Source of the DNA: Desulforapulum sp034007745
GTDB lineage: Bacteria; Desulfobacterota; Desulfobacteria; Desulfobacterales; Desulfobacteraceae
Reading direction: 5' to 3'
DNA length: 64,000 nt
NCBI GenBank assembly: GCA_034007745.1
Contig: JAVEQI010000011.1
Coordinates: forward strand, 1 to 64,000
Shown here one piece after another: positions 1 to 7,657 of the stretch. The stretch's first letter is position 1. Every line of letters starts with the position of its first letter. The notes under the pieces are model-generated. The model ran no database searches. It was not told where the DNA came from and worked only from the letters and a program-made list of their open reading frames with translations. Position numbers and translations under genes: made by a program.

Positions 1-2253
1 TGTGACCATCGCTACTGCTCGTCGGTCTGCTGCATGTACGCCCTGAAAGAGGCGGTCATTGCAAAGGAACATGCAGGAGACAGCCTTGAGTGCACCATCT
101 TCTTCATGGACATGCGAACCCATGGAAAGGATTTTGAGCGCTACTACAACAGGGCCAAGGAGCTCGGCATAAGATTTGTCAGAAGCCGTGTCCACACGGT
201 CAACCCCGTGGCTGGATCCGACGACTTAAACGTTCATTATGTCAACGAAATGGGCGGTATGGAATCCGAAGATTTCGACATGATCGTCCTGTCCGTGGGT
301 CTTGAAATCAGCCCGGATCTTGTCAATCTGGCACAAAAGCTTGACATCGAACTTACCGAGGGCAACTTTGCCAGGACCGAAAGCTTCTCCCCGGTGGAAA
401 CCACCCAGAGGGGCATCTTTGTGGCGGGAGCCTTCCAGGGTCCCAAGGATATTCCCCAGGCGGTTGTGGATTCAAGTGCTGCGGCAGCAGAGGCGGGAGC
501 CCTTCTCGCAACGGCAAGGGACACCCTGACCAAGACGGCAGAAGAGATCCCCGAGACCAACGTCATTGGTGAACGCCCCAGAATCGGGGTGTTTGTGTGC
601 AAATGCGGGTCCAACATTGCCGGGGTCGTAGATGTAGAAAGCGTTCGGGATTATGCGGCAACTCTTCCCTATGTGGAGTACTGCTCGGACAACCTCTACA
701 CCTGCTCCCAGGACACCCAGGACACCATGACCCAGACCATCAAGGAACAAAACTTAAACCGCATCGTGGTTGTCGCCTGCACTCCCAAGACCCACGAACC
801 TCTGTTCCAGGAGACCCTTATCAACGCAGGCCTCAACAAGTACCTCTTTGAGATGGTCAACATCAGAAACCACGCATCCTGGGTGCATAGGGCAGTTCCT
901 GTGCTTGCCACGGAAAAATCCAAGGATCTGGTCCGCATGGCCGTGTGCAGGGTTGCCCTGATGGAGCCCCTAGAGGAGGCAAAGCTCAACGTCAACCAGA
1001 CGGCCATGGTTATCGGCGGTGGGATCTCAGGCATGAGCAGCGCCAGAAACCTCGCAGAACAGGGATATGAGGTTCACCTTGTGGAACGTTCCGGGGTGCT
1101 CGGGGGCCAGGCCAATAATCTCTTTAAAACCTTTTTAGAGGAGGATATTCAACAGAAACTCGCAGAGCTTGTGACATCGGTAAAAGGCAATGACAAGATC
1201 CACGTCCATTTGAACACCACCCTTGACGATGTGGAGGGATTTGTGGGCAACTTCAAATCGACCCTCCTGTCCAACGACACACCTGAAATTATTGAACATG
1301 GTGTGGCAATCGTCGCAACCGGTGCAACCGGCTTGAAACCAAGCGAGTACCTCTACGGCAAAGACCCAAGGGTAATGACGAGCCTCGAGCTTGACCGGCG
1401 CTTCATTGACAAAGACCCTTCCCTTGAAAAACTGAACTCGGCTGTTTTTATCCAGTGCGTTGGTTCAAGGGACAAGGATCGGCCCTATTGTTCAAGGGTT
1501 TGCTGCACCCACTCCATCGACAATGCCATCGACCTTAAAACCATCAATCCAGACATGGACATTTACATCCTGTACCGGGATATAAGGACCTATGGTGAAC
1601 GTGAATACAACTACCAGAGGGCAAGGGATCTTGGCGTCATCTTCATCCGGTACAGCCTTGACAACAAACCCCTGGTGGAAGCAGGAGAAGAGGGCCTTAA
1701 AATCCAGGTCATTGACCATGTGCTTGGTGTCCCCCTTGAGATCCAGACAGATATCCTGACCCTGGCGTCGGCAATCGTGCCAAACAGGGACGAGCGCCTG
1801 GCAAACTTCTTCAAGGTGCCCCTTAACGAGGATGGCTTCTTTGTGGAACGCCATGCCAAGCTTGGACCCTCGGAATTTGCCACCGACGGGGTGTTCCTGT
1901 GCGGACTTGCCCACTACCCCAAACCCATTGACGAGGCAATTGCCCACGGCCAGGCCGCAGCCTCAAGGGCTGTGACCCTTCTTGCACGTCAGACCGTGTC
2001 CATGAGCGGCAATGTGGCAACAGTGAACCCCATGATGTGCAGCTCCTGCGGCGTATGTGTCAGCATATGTCCCTATTCAGCCCCAAGCTTTGTAATAGAA
2101 GGCCGTTTCCAGGGTAAGGCTGAGGTCAACCCGATTCTTTGCAAGGGTTGCGGACTGTGCGTAGCCTCCTGCCGTTCGGGAGCCCTTCACCTCAAGGGGT
2201 TTGATACGGACCAGATATTTGCCCAGATATTTGCCCTTGATGAGGCTGTGTAA
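1..2253 (+). CDS. hdrA: HdrA-like iron-sulfur flavoprotein, tandem fusion, 5' partial
   Basis: The frame is open from base 1, so the start lies upstream; the first in-frame ATG (34) is internal. The visible 750 residues hold the C-terminal part of one HdrA module (YCSSVCC motif at residues 5-11), then a complete second module: CKCG cluster-binding motif near residue 200, Rossmann FAD motif GGGISGMSSA near 338, a second YCSRVCC motif near 500, and two 4Fe-4S motifs (CSSCGVCVSIC and CKGCGLCVASC) between about 680 and 730. HdrA is the flavin-bifurcating subunit of heterodisulfide reductase-type complexes and is cytoplasmic. Two modules in one chain indicate a fused version, in contrast to the usual homodimer. 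It is followed by mvhD and Flx-like subunits on the same strand; HdrB and HdrC are not in the window. The family assignment is secure; the electron donor and acceptor are inferred. Confidence 0.9.
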   Translation, partial: CDHRYCSSVCCMYALKEAVIAKEHAGDSLECTIFFMDMRTHGKDFERYYNRAKELGIRFVRSRVHTVNPVAGSDDLNVHYVNEMGGMESEDFDMIVLSVGLEISPDLVNLAQKLDIELTEGNFARTESFSPVETTQRGIFVAGAFQGPKDIPQAVVDSSAAAAEAGALLATARDTLTKTAEEIPETNVIGERPRIGVFVCKCGSNIAGVVDVESVRDYAATLPYVEYCSDNLYTCSQDTQDTMTQTIKEQNLNRIVVVACTPKTHEPLFQETLINAGLNKYLFEMVNIRNHASWVHRAVPVLATEKSKDLVRMAVCRVALMEPLEEAKLNVNQTAMVIGGGISGMSSARNLAEQGYEVHLVERSGVLGGQANNLFKTFLEEDIQQKLAELVTSVKGNDKIHVHLNTTLDDVEGFVGNFKSTLLSNDTPEIIEHGVAIVATGATGLKPSEYLYGKDPRVMTSLELDRRFIDKDPSLEKLNSAVFIQCVGSRDKDRPYCSRVCCTHSIDNAIDLKTINPDMDIYILYRDIRTYGEREYNYQRARDLGVIFIRYSLDNKPLVEAGEEGLKIQVIDHVLGVPLEIQTDILTLASAIVPNRDERLANFFKVPLNEDGFFVERHAKLGPSEFATDGVFLCGLAHYPKPIDEAIAHGQAAASRAVTLLARQTVSMSGNVATVNPMMCSSCGVCVSICPYSAPSFVIEGRFQGKAEVNPILCKGCGLCVASCRSGALHLKGFDTDQIFAQIFALDEAV

Positions 2254-2480
2254 CAGTAGTCAGTAGTCAGTAGACAGTGGGGAGTTGGGAGTGGGGAGTT
2301 GATAATGGCGTAGGGGCCGATTCAATATCGGCCCTCTAAAATCGAGACTCCCACAGCAATGTTTCAACGGGAGTTTCATATAAAACCCCCATGTCCCGGC
2401 AGACACAACGAACAATGTAACACTATAGCCGTTAGCTGTTAGCAGTTAGCTAATAGCTAATAGCTAAGGAGTGAAAGAGA
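2254..2480. repeat. Intergenic repeat region between hdrA and mvhD
   Basis: This 227-base spacer has no gene. It starts with short iterations of CAGTAGT and GGGGAGT (about 2257-2303), then a hairpin with 8-bp arms GGGCCGAT (2314-2321) and ATCGGCCC (2327-2334) without a T tract. The remainder, about 2370-2467, is a copy of the dispersed family also seen near 35.4, 44.3, 46.8 and 63.8 kb, carrying a degenerate CCATGTCC...ACACAACGAA block and repeated TTAGC/GCTAATAGC units. The Shine-Dalgarno of mvhD (AAGGAG, 2466-2471) is formed at its very end. Confidence 0.7.
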
Positions 2481-2903
2481 ATGAGCGACAAAAAGACAAA
2501 GATCGTCGGTTTTCTGTGCAACTGGTGCAGCTATGGTGCCGCCGATCTTGCAGGCGTAAGCCGAATGCAGTACCCGGCCGATGTGCGGGTGATACGAATA
2601 CCGTGCACCGGAAGAATGAGCCCTGAATTTATCCTGAGCGCCTTCAGGGAAGGTGCGGACGGAGTATGGGTTTCCGGCTGACATCCCGGTGAATGCCATT
2701 ACCTGGAAGGTAATTATTACGCACGCAGAAAATATACCCTTATGGGAAATCTTCTTGAGCACATGGGAATCGAACGGGACAGGCTCCAATTTTCCTGGAT
2801 TTCCTCGGCGGAAGCATCTAAGTTTGTTGATGTTGTCACGCGGGTGACAGAGGCAGTCAATGCCCTTGGACCCAACCATAAACTTGTCAAAAAAACGGGT
2901 TAG
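2481..2903 (+). CDS. mvhD: MvhD/FlxD-type delta subunit, selenoprotein (UGA67 read as selenocysteine)
   Basis: The frame from ATG 2481 meets TGA at 2679-2681 and continues in frame to TAG at 2901-2903, giving 140 residues. Conceptual translation with Sec at the TGA gives VSGUHPGECHYLEGNYYARR; the MvhD family has GCHPGDCHY here, so the TGA sits exactly at the first conserved cysteine. N-terminal cysteines (FLCNWCSYGAAD) and a further Cys near residue 42 also match the family's 2Fe-2S ligands. MvhD shuttles electrons into HdrA. A hairpin resembling a bacterial SECIS lies just downstream. The start is set by AAGGAG at 2466-2471. Neighbouring hdrA and ferredoxin-like genes on the same strand support a complex. 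Alternative: a Cys-to-stop mutation, unlikely because the downstream frame is intact and conserved. Confidence 0.9.
2698..2714 (+). promoter_or_regulatory. Bacterial SECIS-like hairpin downstream of UGA67 in mvhD
   Basis: A perfect 7-bp stem ATTACCT (2698-2704) / AGGTAAT (2708-2714) closes a GGA loop (2705-2707). The loop starts 24 bases after the TGA (2679-2681), inside the spacing used by bacterial SelB-dependent SECIS elements (roughly 16-37 nt), and has G at the start of the apical loop as those elements usually do. The identification is structural by eye only; folding and comparison with other Sec-type mvhD genes were not possible. Confidence 0.65.
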
Positions 2904-2914
2904 GGGAAAGTTAA

Positions 2915-3862
2915 ATGAACGCATACACTGAAAAAATCAGGGAGCTTGCCTCAAACCTGCTGCGGGAAGGCAAGGTGGATCTGGTCATCGGCTTTAAGCC
3001 CGGGACCGTGCCCATGTCAACCATGCCCGCCATTGCAAGAACTCCTGAACAGGCAAACGAATTTGTCTGGGACTCAAACTGCAGTCTCAACCTTGCCAAT
3101 TATCTGAGCAATCGAAAAGAAAAAATCGGCATCATTGCAAAGGGCTGCGACTCTAGAAACATCGTAAACCACATTGTAGAAAATAAGATTTCAAGAGATC
3201 AGCTCTACATCATCGGCGTGCCTTGCACTGGAATGGTTGACAAAAAAAGTATCCGGGATTTGTTTGAGCTTGAAATCACCGAGTTTAAGGAAGATGGTGC
3301 AACACTCCTGGTTAAAACCCTGGAAAATGAACTTAAAATTGATAGACAGGAGTATTTGAGGGACAATTGCACAACCTGCATGCACAGAAATCCCGTGATC
3401 CACGATGTGCTGGTGGGAGAACCCGTGGTCGAACAGGTCCTTGAGGACCAATTCAAAGATGTCAAGGCTATTGAAGCGATGGATGCCGACGAGCGGTGGG
3501 ATCACTTTGAAAACCTCCTTGACGGCTGCATCCGCTGCTATGCCTGCAGAAACGCCTGTCCTCTCTGCTATTGTCCCACCTGTTTTGTGGACGAATCCAA
3601 TCCCCAATGGGTTGGAAAGGGCCAGGACCCCACAGACGTAAGGACCTTTCACTTTTTGCGGGCCTTTCACTGCGCAGGGCGCTGCACCGATTGCGGGGCC
3701 TGTGAACAGGCCTGTCCATTGGATATAAAGGTCAGAACCTTTACTCGCAAACTCGTGAAAGACAGCCTGGAAATTTATGGATGGGAGGCAGGTCTAACCC
3801 TTGACCAGCGGCCGCCCCTGGATACATTCAAGCCCGATGATCCCGATACACATATCAAATAA
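2915..3862 (+). CDS. 4Fe-4S protein with FrhB-like N-terminal half (FlxC-like)
   Basis: 315 residues. The N-terminal half has the GKGCDSRN signature of coenzyme F420 hydrogenase/dehydrogenase beta-type proteins and an NCTTCMHRNP cysteine cluster near residue 150. The C-terminal half has two 4Fe-4S motif sets, CIRCYACRNACPLCYCPTC near 205-223 and CTDCGACEQACP near 253-264. It starts 11 bases after mvhD with GGGGAAAG as ribosome site, so the two are probably co-transcribed. By position it corresponds to FlxC-type ferredoxin subunits of FlxABCD-HdrABC complexes, where it would pass electrons between the pyridine nucleotide flavoprotein and MvhD/HdrA. The exact role is inferred from context. Confidence 0.8.
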   Translation: MNAYTEKIRELASNLLREGKVDLVIGFKPGTVPMSTMPAIARTPEQANEFVWDSNCSLNLANYLSNRKEKIGIIAKGCDSRNIVNHIVENKISRDQLYIIGVPCTGMVDKKSIRDLFELEITEFKEDGATLLVKTLENELKIDRQEYLRDNCTTCMHRNPVIHDVLVGEPVVEQVLEDQFKDVKAIEAMDADERWDHFENLLDGCIRCYACRNACPLCYCPTCFVDESNPQWVGKGQDPTDVRTFHFLRAFHCAGRCTDCGACEQACPLDIKVRTFTRKLVKDSLEIYGWEAGLTLDQRPPLDTFKPDDPDTHIK

Positions 3863-3874
3863 AAAGGTATCCAT

Positions 3875-4930
3875 ATGAAAGTTATACAAATCGATAAAAA
3901 GGACTGGGACAGGGGTATCGATCAATCCAGAAAGGCGTATCATATCTTTGGCCCTGTGACCGACGACAATCAGTCGGTATTTAAACTGCTCGCAGACGAT
4001 CAATATCCGGACATGGAAAGACCGGACACGATCATGTCACCCAAATCGGTTCTCTTTCCCCAATCGGAAAAGATCCTTGGTGCAAGCCTTGATCCAGCAG
4101 TTGAAAATCACCACATCATGGAAAGACCCGAAACTGATTATTCTCCCCGGGCGGTAATTGGAATCAGACCCTATGATGCAAAGGCTTTAACCCTGGTAAA
4201 CCTCAACTTTGACACACCGGAATACCAGGACCCCTACTGGTGCGACGCCTATGCCGCAACCACCTTTGTGGGGCTTGCCGTAAACCATCCCTCCCACGCA
4301 GATTTTTCCCTTGCCATGGGCAGCGGACCGTTTGCCGAAGAGGGGCTTGACGCCCTTCTGGTCGACACGGGCGACTTTTACCTTGCCAAGATACTCACGC
4401 CAAAGGGCGAGGCATATTTTGCACAGGCAGGTTTTGATAAAATTGCAGACACGGACAAGAGCCTTGAAAAGATCGAAGAATTAAAGGCTGCAGCCGAAGC
4501 TTCAATGGGTCCCGTGAAGGTATTCACCGACAAACTTGCCGAAAAAACCATCCTTGATCTCCACTCTGCACCCTTCTGGGATGACCTCGCCTTTACCTGT
4601 ATCAACTGCGGCACCTGCACCTTTGTCTGCCCCACCTGCTGGTGCTTTGACATCCAGGATGAGGCGAAGGGAAAATCTGCCGCAAGATTCCGCAACTGGG
4701 ACACCTGCATGTCACCACTTTTCACCATGCACGGGTCAGGCCACAATCCCAGGGGGGAAAAGACCCAGAGGGTTCGCCAGCGGTTCATGCACAAGCTCAA
4801 GTACTTTGTTGACAAGTATGAACAGGGCACCATGTGTGTGGGGTGCGGAAGGTGTGTGGAAAAATGCCCCGTCAACATCGACATACGCCTGATCTGCAAC
4901 AAAATGAACTCCTATCAGCCGCAGAAATAA
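3875..4930 (+). CDS. 4Fe-4S dicluster protein (FlxB / AsrA-like)
   Basis: 351 residues. The N-terminal two thirds resemble the hydrogenase/sulfite reductase subunit A family, with the typical block VIGIRPYDAKALT near residue 95 and LLVDTGDFYLAKIL near 155. The C-terminal third carries two 4Fe-4S motifs, CINCGTCTFVCPTCWCFD near 242-259 and CVGCGRCVEKCPVNI near 326-340. It lies 12 bases after the FlxC-like gene and 16 before the flavoprotein gene. Proteins of this type bridge an FAD/NAD-binding partner and ferredoxin-like subunits, as AsrA does with AsrB. Electron relay in the cytoplasmic Hdr-Flx complex is the likely job. Confidence 0.8.
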   Translation: MKVIQIDKKDWDRGIDQSRKAYHIFGPVTDDNQSVFKLLADDQYPDMERPDTIMSPKSVLFPQSEKILGASLDPAVENHHIMERPETDYSPRAVIGIRPYDAKALTLVNLNFDTPEYQDPYWCDAYAATTFVGLAVNHPSHADFSLAMGSGPFAEEGLDALLVDTGDFYLAKILTPKGEAYFAQAGFDKIADTDKSLEKIEELKAAAEASMGPVKVFTDKLAEKTILDLHSAPFWDDLAFTCINCGTCTFVCPTCWCFDIQDEAKGKSAARFRNWDTCMSPLFTMHGSGHNPRGEKTQRVRQRFMHKLKYFVDKYEQGTMCVGCGRCVEKCPVNIDIRLICNKMNSYQPQK

Positions 4931-4946
4931 AAGAATTGGAGGAAAA

Positions 4947-5792
4947 ATGGATAATCCATATAGACCTTATCCCGTACGCATAGATGATATAGAGGTCGCA
5001 ACCGTTGATAAGTCGCTCAAAACGTTCAAGTTTGTTTTTTTAAACAAGGACGACGAAGAGAAGTTCTCCCACCGGGCCGGTCAGTTTGCCGAACTCTCCA
5101 TTCCCGGTAAGGGTGAAATCCCCATCGGGATCGCCTCTTCACCCACGGAAAAAGGCTACGTCAAATTCACTGTGTTTAAGACCGGGGTTGTCACCTCATA
5201 TCTCCACAACATGAAGGTCGGTGACATCATGGGCATCAGAGGCCCCCTGGGCAATTCCTATCCCTGGGATAAGCTTGAAGGAAAGAACATCGTGATCATC
5301 GGCGGAGGGTTCGCCTTTACCACCCTTCGAGCATCCATAATCTATATGCTGGACCCTGTCAATCGGTCAAAATTCGGCAATATCGATGTGGTGTACGGTG
5401 CAAGGTCACCTGGTATGCTTCTCTACCGGGACGAGCTTTTTGAGTGGGAACGAAGGGACGACATCAACATGCACATCACCGTTGACGGAACCGATGATCC
5501 AGACTGGGGTTACAACGTTGGGTTTGTGCCAACCATTGTGGAACAAAAGGCACCCAGGGCAACGCCCGACACCTATGCAATAGTGTGCGGGCCGCCCATC
5601 ATGATCAAATTCACCCAGCCCGCCCTTGAGAAGCTGGGGTATGGGGATGAACAGATCATCATGTCCCTTGAAAATCGAATGAAATGCGGCATCGGTATGT
5701 GCGGCCGGTGCAATATCGGTAAAGAGCTGGTTTGCAAGGACGGACCTGTTTTTACTCTTAGGGAGCTCAATCTCACCCCCAGGGAATATTAA
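4947..5792 (+). CDS. FAD/NAD(P)-binding oxidoreductase (FlxA / AsrB / PyrK-like)
   Basis: 281 residues with the layout of the ferredoxin-NAD(P)+ reductase-like family: FAD-binding beta-barrel (AGQFAELSIPG near residue 45 and GIASSP near 60), an NAD(P)-binding half beginning IVIIGGGFAFTTLRA near 115, and a C-terminal iron-sulfur motif with Cys247, Cys252, Cys255 and Cys263 as in PyrK/AsrB. Last gene of the hdrA-mvhD cluster; a GGAGG site precedes the ATG. In FlxABCD complexes this subunit oxidises or reduces NAD(H) and feeds the iron-sulfur subunits. NAD versus NADP preference cannot be read reliably. Confidence 0.85.
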   Translation: MDNPYRPYPVRIDDIEVATVDKSLKTFKFVFLNKDDEEKFSHRAGQFAELSIPGKGEIPIGIASSPTEKGYVKFTVFKTGVVTSYLHNMKVGDIMGIRGPLGNSYPWDKLEGKNIVIIGGGFAFTTLRASIIYMLDPVNRSKFGNIDVVYGARSPGMLLYRDELFEWERRDDINMHITVDGTDDPDWGYNVGFVPTIVEQKAPRATPDTYAIVCGPPIMIKFTQPALEKLGYGDEQIIMSLENRMKCGIGMCGRCNIGKELVCKDGPVFTLRELNLTPREY

Positions 5793-5827
5793 CATTCTTT
5801 TTTTGCAAATGAACTCAATCTTTGATA

Positions 5828-5858
5828 TTGACAATAGAGTGCCGGTAGTCTATTGTCA
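5828..5858 (+). promoter_or_regulatory. Candidate dsrC promoter containing a perfect inverted repeat
   Basis: TTGACA (5828-5833) is separated by 17 bases from TATTGT (5851-5856), a plausible sigma-70 type pair. The same stretch is a perfect inverted repeat, TGACAATAGA (5829-5838) and TCTATTGTCA (5849-5858) around a 10-base centre, so the two promoter hexamers lie in the two arms. This could be an operator for a dimeric regulator or a transcript hairpin ending the upstream operon; no T tract follows, which favours the operator view. Confidence 0.5.
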
Positions 5859-5929
5859 TTACTTAAATTCTAAAGATGACGGCAAGTCTTGCTTATGGAA
5901 AACATTTTATTTTTTACAGGAGGTAGTTA

Positions 5930-6247
5930 ATGGCAACAGTAGAAGTTAATGGAAAAACATTCGAGATTGATGAAGATGGATTTCTGCTTGACTATAAAAC
6001 TTTTAGCAAAGAGTGGGTTGAGTATGTTCGTCAGCAGGAAGGTATTGATGAGTTGAACGATGAGCACTGGAAAGTGGTAAACGTTCTCCAGGATTACTAT
6101 GAGAAAAACGGTATTGCCCCCATGGTAAGGGTTCTTTCCAAACTTACCAAGTTTAAACTAAAGCACATCTATGAGCTGTTCCCCTCAGGACCGGGTAAGG
6201 GTGCCTGTAAGATGGCCGGCCTTCCCAAACCAACTGGATGTGTATAA
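5930..6247 (+). CDS. dsrC: DsrC, sulfur-carrier protein of dissimilatory sulfite reduction
   Basis: 105 residues, the normal DsrC/TusE length. The flexible C-terminus has both redox cysteines, Cys93 (GACKMAG) and Cys104 (the penultimate residue), ten residues apart, which distinguishes true DsrC from TusE-like paralogues with one cysteine. DsrC carries sulfite-derived sulfur as a trisulfide after reaction at DsrAB and hands electrons over from membrane or cytoplasmic reductases. A strong AGGAGG ribosome site lies just upstream. It is monocistronic, with its own candidate promoter and a strong terminator; dsrAB are not in the window. Its closeness to the Hdr-Flx genes hints that the bifurcating complex may exchange electrons with DsrC (inference). 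Confidence 0.97.
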   Translation: MATVEVNGKTFEIDEDGFLLDYKTFSKEWVEYVRQQEGIDELNDEHWKVVNVLQDYYEKNGIAPMVRVLSKLTKFKLKHIYELFPSGPGKGACKMAGLPKPTGCV

Positions 6248-6282
6248 AACAATAGTATTGATCTGATATATTCAAGATCGTT

Positions 6283-6316
6283 AAAAGGCCCTGCACTTTT
6301 GTGCAGGGCCTTTTTT
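6283..6316 (+). terminator. Rho-independent terminator after dsrC
   Basis: Perfect 10-bp stem GGCCCTGCAC (6287-6296) / GTGCAGGGCC (6301-6310) with a TTTT loop, followed by six T (6311-6316). It lies 40 bases past the dsrC stop. Confidence 0.95.
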
Positions 6317-6400
6317 CTAATCTATGAATTCAACAGCGACTCGGGAATCAATAGTTTGTCCAACTATTAATTTCCAAGCCACATTAGGAGGCAACTTAGG

Positions 6401-6847
6401 ATGGATGCGGTTGACAAAAAAATCATCAACAGAATCCAGGATCTGTTCCCCATTGAACAAAGACCCTTCAGAATTATTGCACAGGAACTTGGCCTTGAAG
6501 AGGCAGACGTCATCTCCCGGGTCAAACAGCTTAAAGAAAAGGGAATCATCCGGCGGATCGGCGGCAATTTCAGCCCTGACAAGCTTGGATTTTTTTCGAC
6601 ACTTTGTGCTGCAAGTGTGGCCGAGGAAAAAATAGAACTTTTCACCCGAACGGTAAATGCCTACCCCGGCGTCACCCACAACTATATGCGGGATCACAGC
6701 TACAATGTATGGTTCACCTTTATCGCCCCTGAATGGGCGATCATTGAGGAGAACCTCAAAAAGATCTCCCAGGACACCGGGGTTGAAGATATTCTCAACC
6801 TTCCCGCCACCCATATGTTCAAGATCAGTGCCAAATTCAAGGTATGA
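6401..6847 (+). CDS. ahbA: Siroheme decarboxylase subunit (AhbA-like, Lrp/AsnC fold)
   Basis: 148 residues with an N-terminal winged-helix (LFPIEQRPFRIIAQELG, VISRVKQLKEKGIIRRIG) and a C-terminal AsnC-type domain containing GVTHNYMRDHSYNVWFT, the signature of siroheme decarboxylases AhbA/AhbB. With its partner it converts siroheme to 12,18-didecarboxysiroheme in the alternative haem pathway used by sulfate reducers and archaea. The partner subunit is not in the window. The start is supported by AGGAGG near 6388. It overlaps the next gene by ATGA. AhbA is preferred over AhbB from the ending and length, but the subunit call is uncertain. Confidence 0.75.
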   Translation: MDAVDKKIINRIQDLFPIEQRPFRIIAQELGLEEADVISRVKQLKEKGIIRRIGGNFSPDKLGFFSTLCAASVAEEKIELFTRTVNAYPGVTHNYMRDHSYNVWFTFIAPEWAIIEENLKKISQDTGVEDILNLPATHMFKISAKFKV

Positions 6848-7650
6848 AACCAGTCCGGGCGGCCCTTGCCATCCAGAGATCCATTCCGGGCGATGTTAAG
6901 GCCAACCTTGACGCCTGCCTTACACTTACCCGCACGGCAGCCCAAAACGGGGCGAAGGTCATCATTTTCCCCGAACTGAACCTCACCGGCTACACCCTTG
7001 ACAATCGCCTCATCCCAGCCGCATCAACCATTCCCGGTCCCCTGACCGACGCCCTCTTAAACGCAAGCGCCAACAACAAAATAACCATCCTTGCAGGTAT
7101 GGCACAAAGGGATAACGACCTCGTGTTTTGCACCCATGTGGCTGCCATGGCCGATAAAACACTTGGGTTCTACCAGAAACTCCACATTCCACCGCCGGAA
7201 AGAAAAATTTTCACTCCTGGAAATTCCGTCACCACCTTTACCACAGAATTTGCGAACTTTGGCATTCAGCTATGCTACGATGCACATTTCCCGGAACTTT
7301 CCACCCGCATGGCCCTGAAGGGAGCTGAGATTCTTTTTTTCCCCCATGCTTCCCCCAGGGGAAATCCCGAGGCAAAACTTGCCTCCTGGCTCCGCCATTT
7401 AACGGCAAGGGCATTTGACAACTCAGTTTTTGTGCTTGCGTGTAATCAGGTGGGCACCCACGCCAATGGCCGCAGCTTTCCAGGCGTCGCCGTTGCCATC
7501 GGCCCGGATGGAAATATCATCGCCCATCTTCTTGCAGCCGAAGATGAGCTGTTGATTGTAGATCTTGACAGCGACCTCATCAAACAGATCAAAAGCCACA
7601 GGATGCGTTATTTTCTGCCCAGCCGACGAAAGGACCTGGGGCTGTTGTAA
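6844..7650 (+). CDS. Carbon-nitrogen hydrolase (nitrilase superfamily)
   Basis: 268 residues with the Glu-Lys-Cys triad of the nitrilase superfamily: Glu44 in FPELNLTGY, Lys112 in YQKLHIP, Cys144 in QLCYDAHFPE. Members hydrolyse nitriles or amides such as omega-amides or carbamoyl compounds; the substrate cannot be told from sequence. It starts inside the stop codon of the siroheme decarboxylase gene (ATGA), so the pair is translationally coupled, though no functional link is known. Convergent with the mla operon. Confidence 0.85.
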   Translation: MKPVRAALAIQRSIPGDVKANLDACLTLTRTAAQNGAKVIIFPELNLTGYTLDNRLIPAASTIPGPLTDALLNASANNKITILAGMAQRDNDLVFCTHVAAMADKTLGFYQKLHIPPPERKIFTPGNSVTTFTTEFANFGIQLCYDAHFPELSTRMALKGAEILFFPHASPRGNPEAKLASWLRHLTARAFDNSVFVLACNQVGTHANGRSFPGVAVAIGPDGNIIAHLLAAEDELLIVDLDSDLIKQIKSHRMRYFLPSRRKDLGLL

Positions 7651-7657
7651 TGTAATG

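Noticed and set aside
2653..2847. A separate 64-codon ORF downstream of the mvhD TGA
   Set aside because: It is in another frame than the conserved one; the reading frame of mvhD itself continues through the TGA and matches the family, so it is a shadow.
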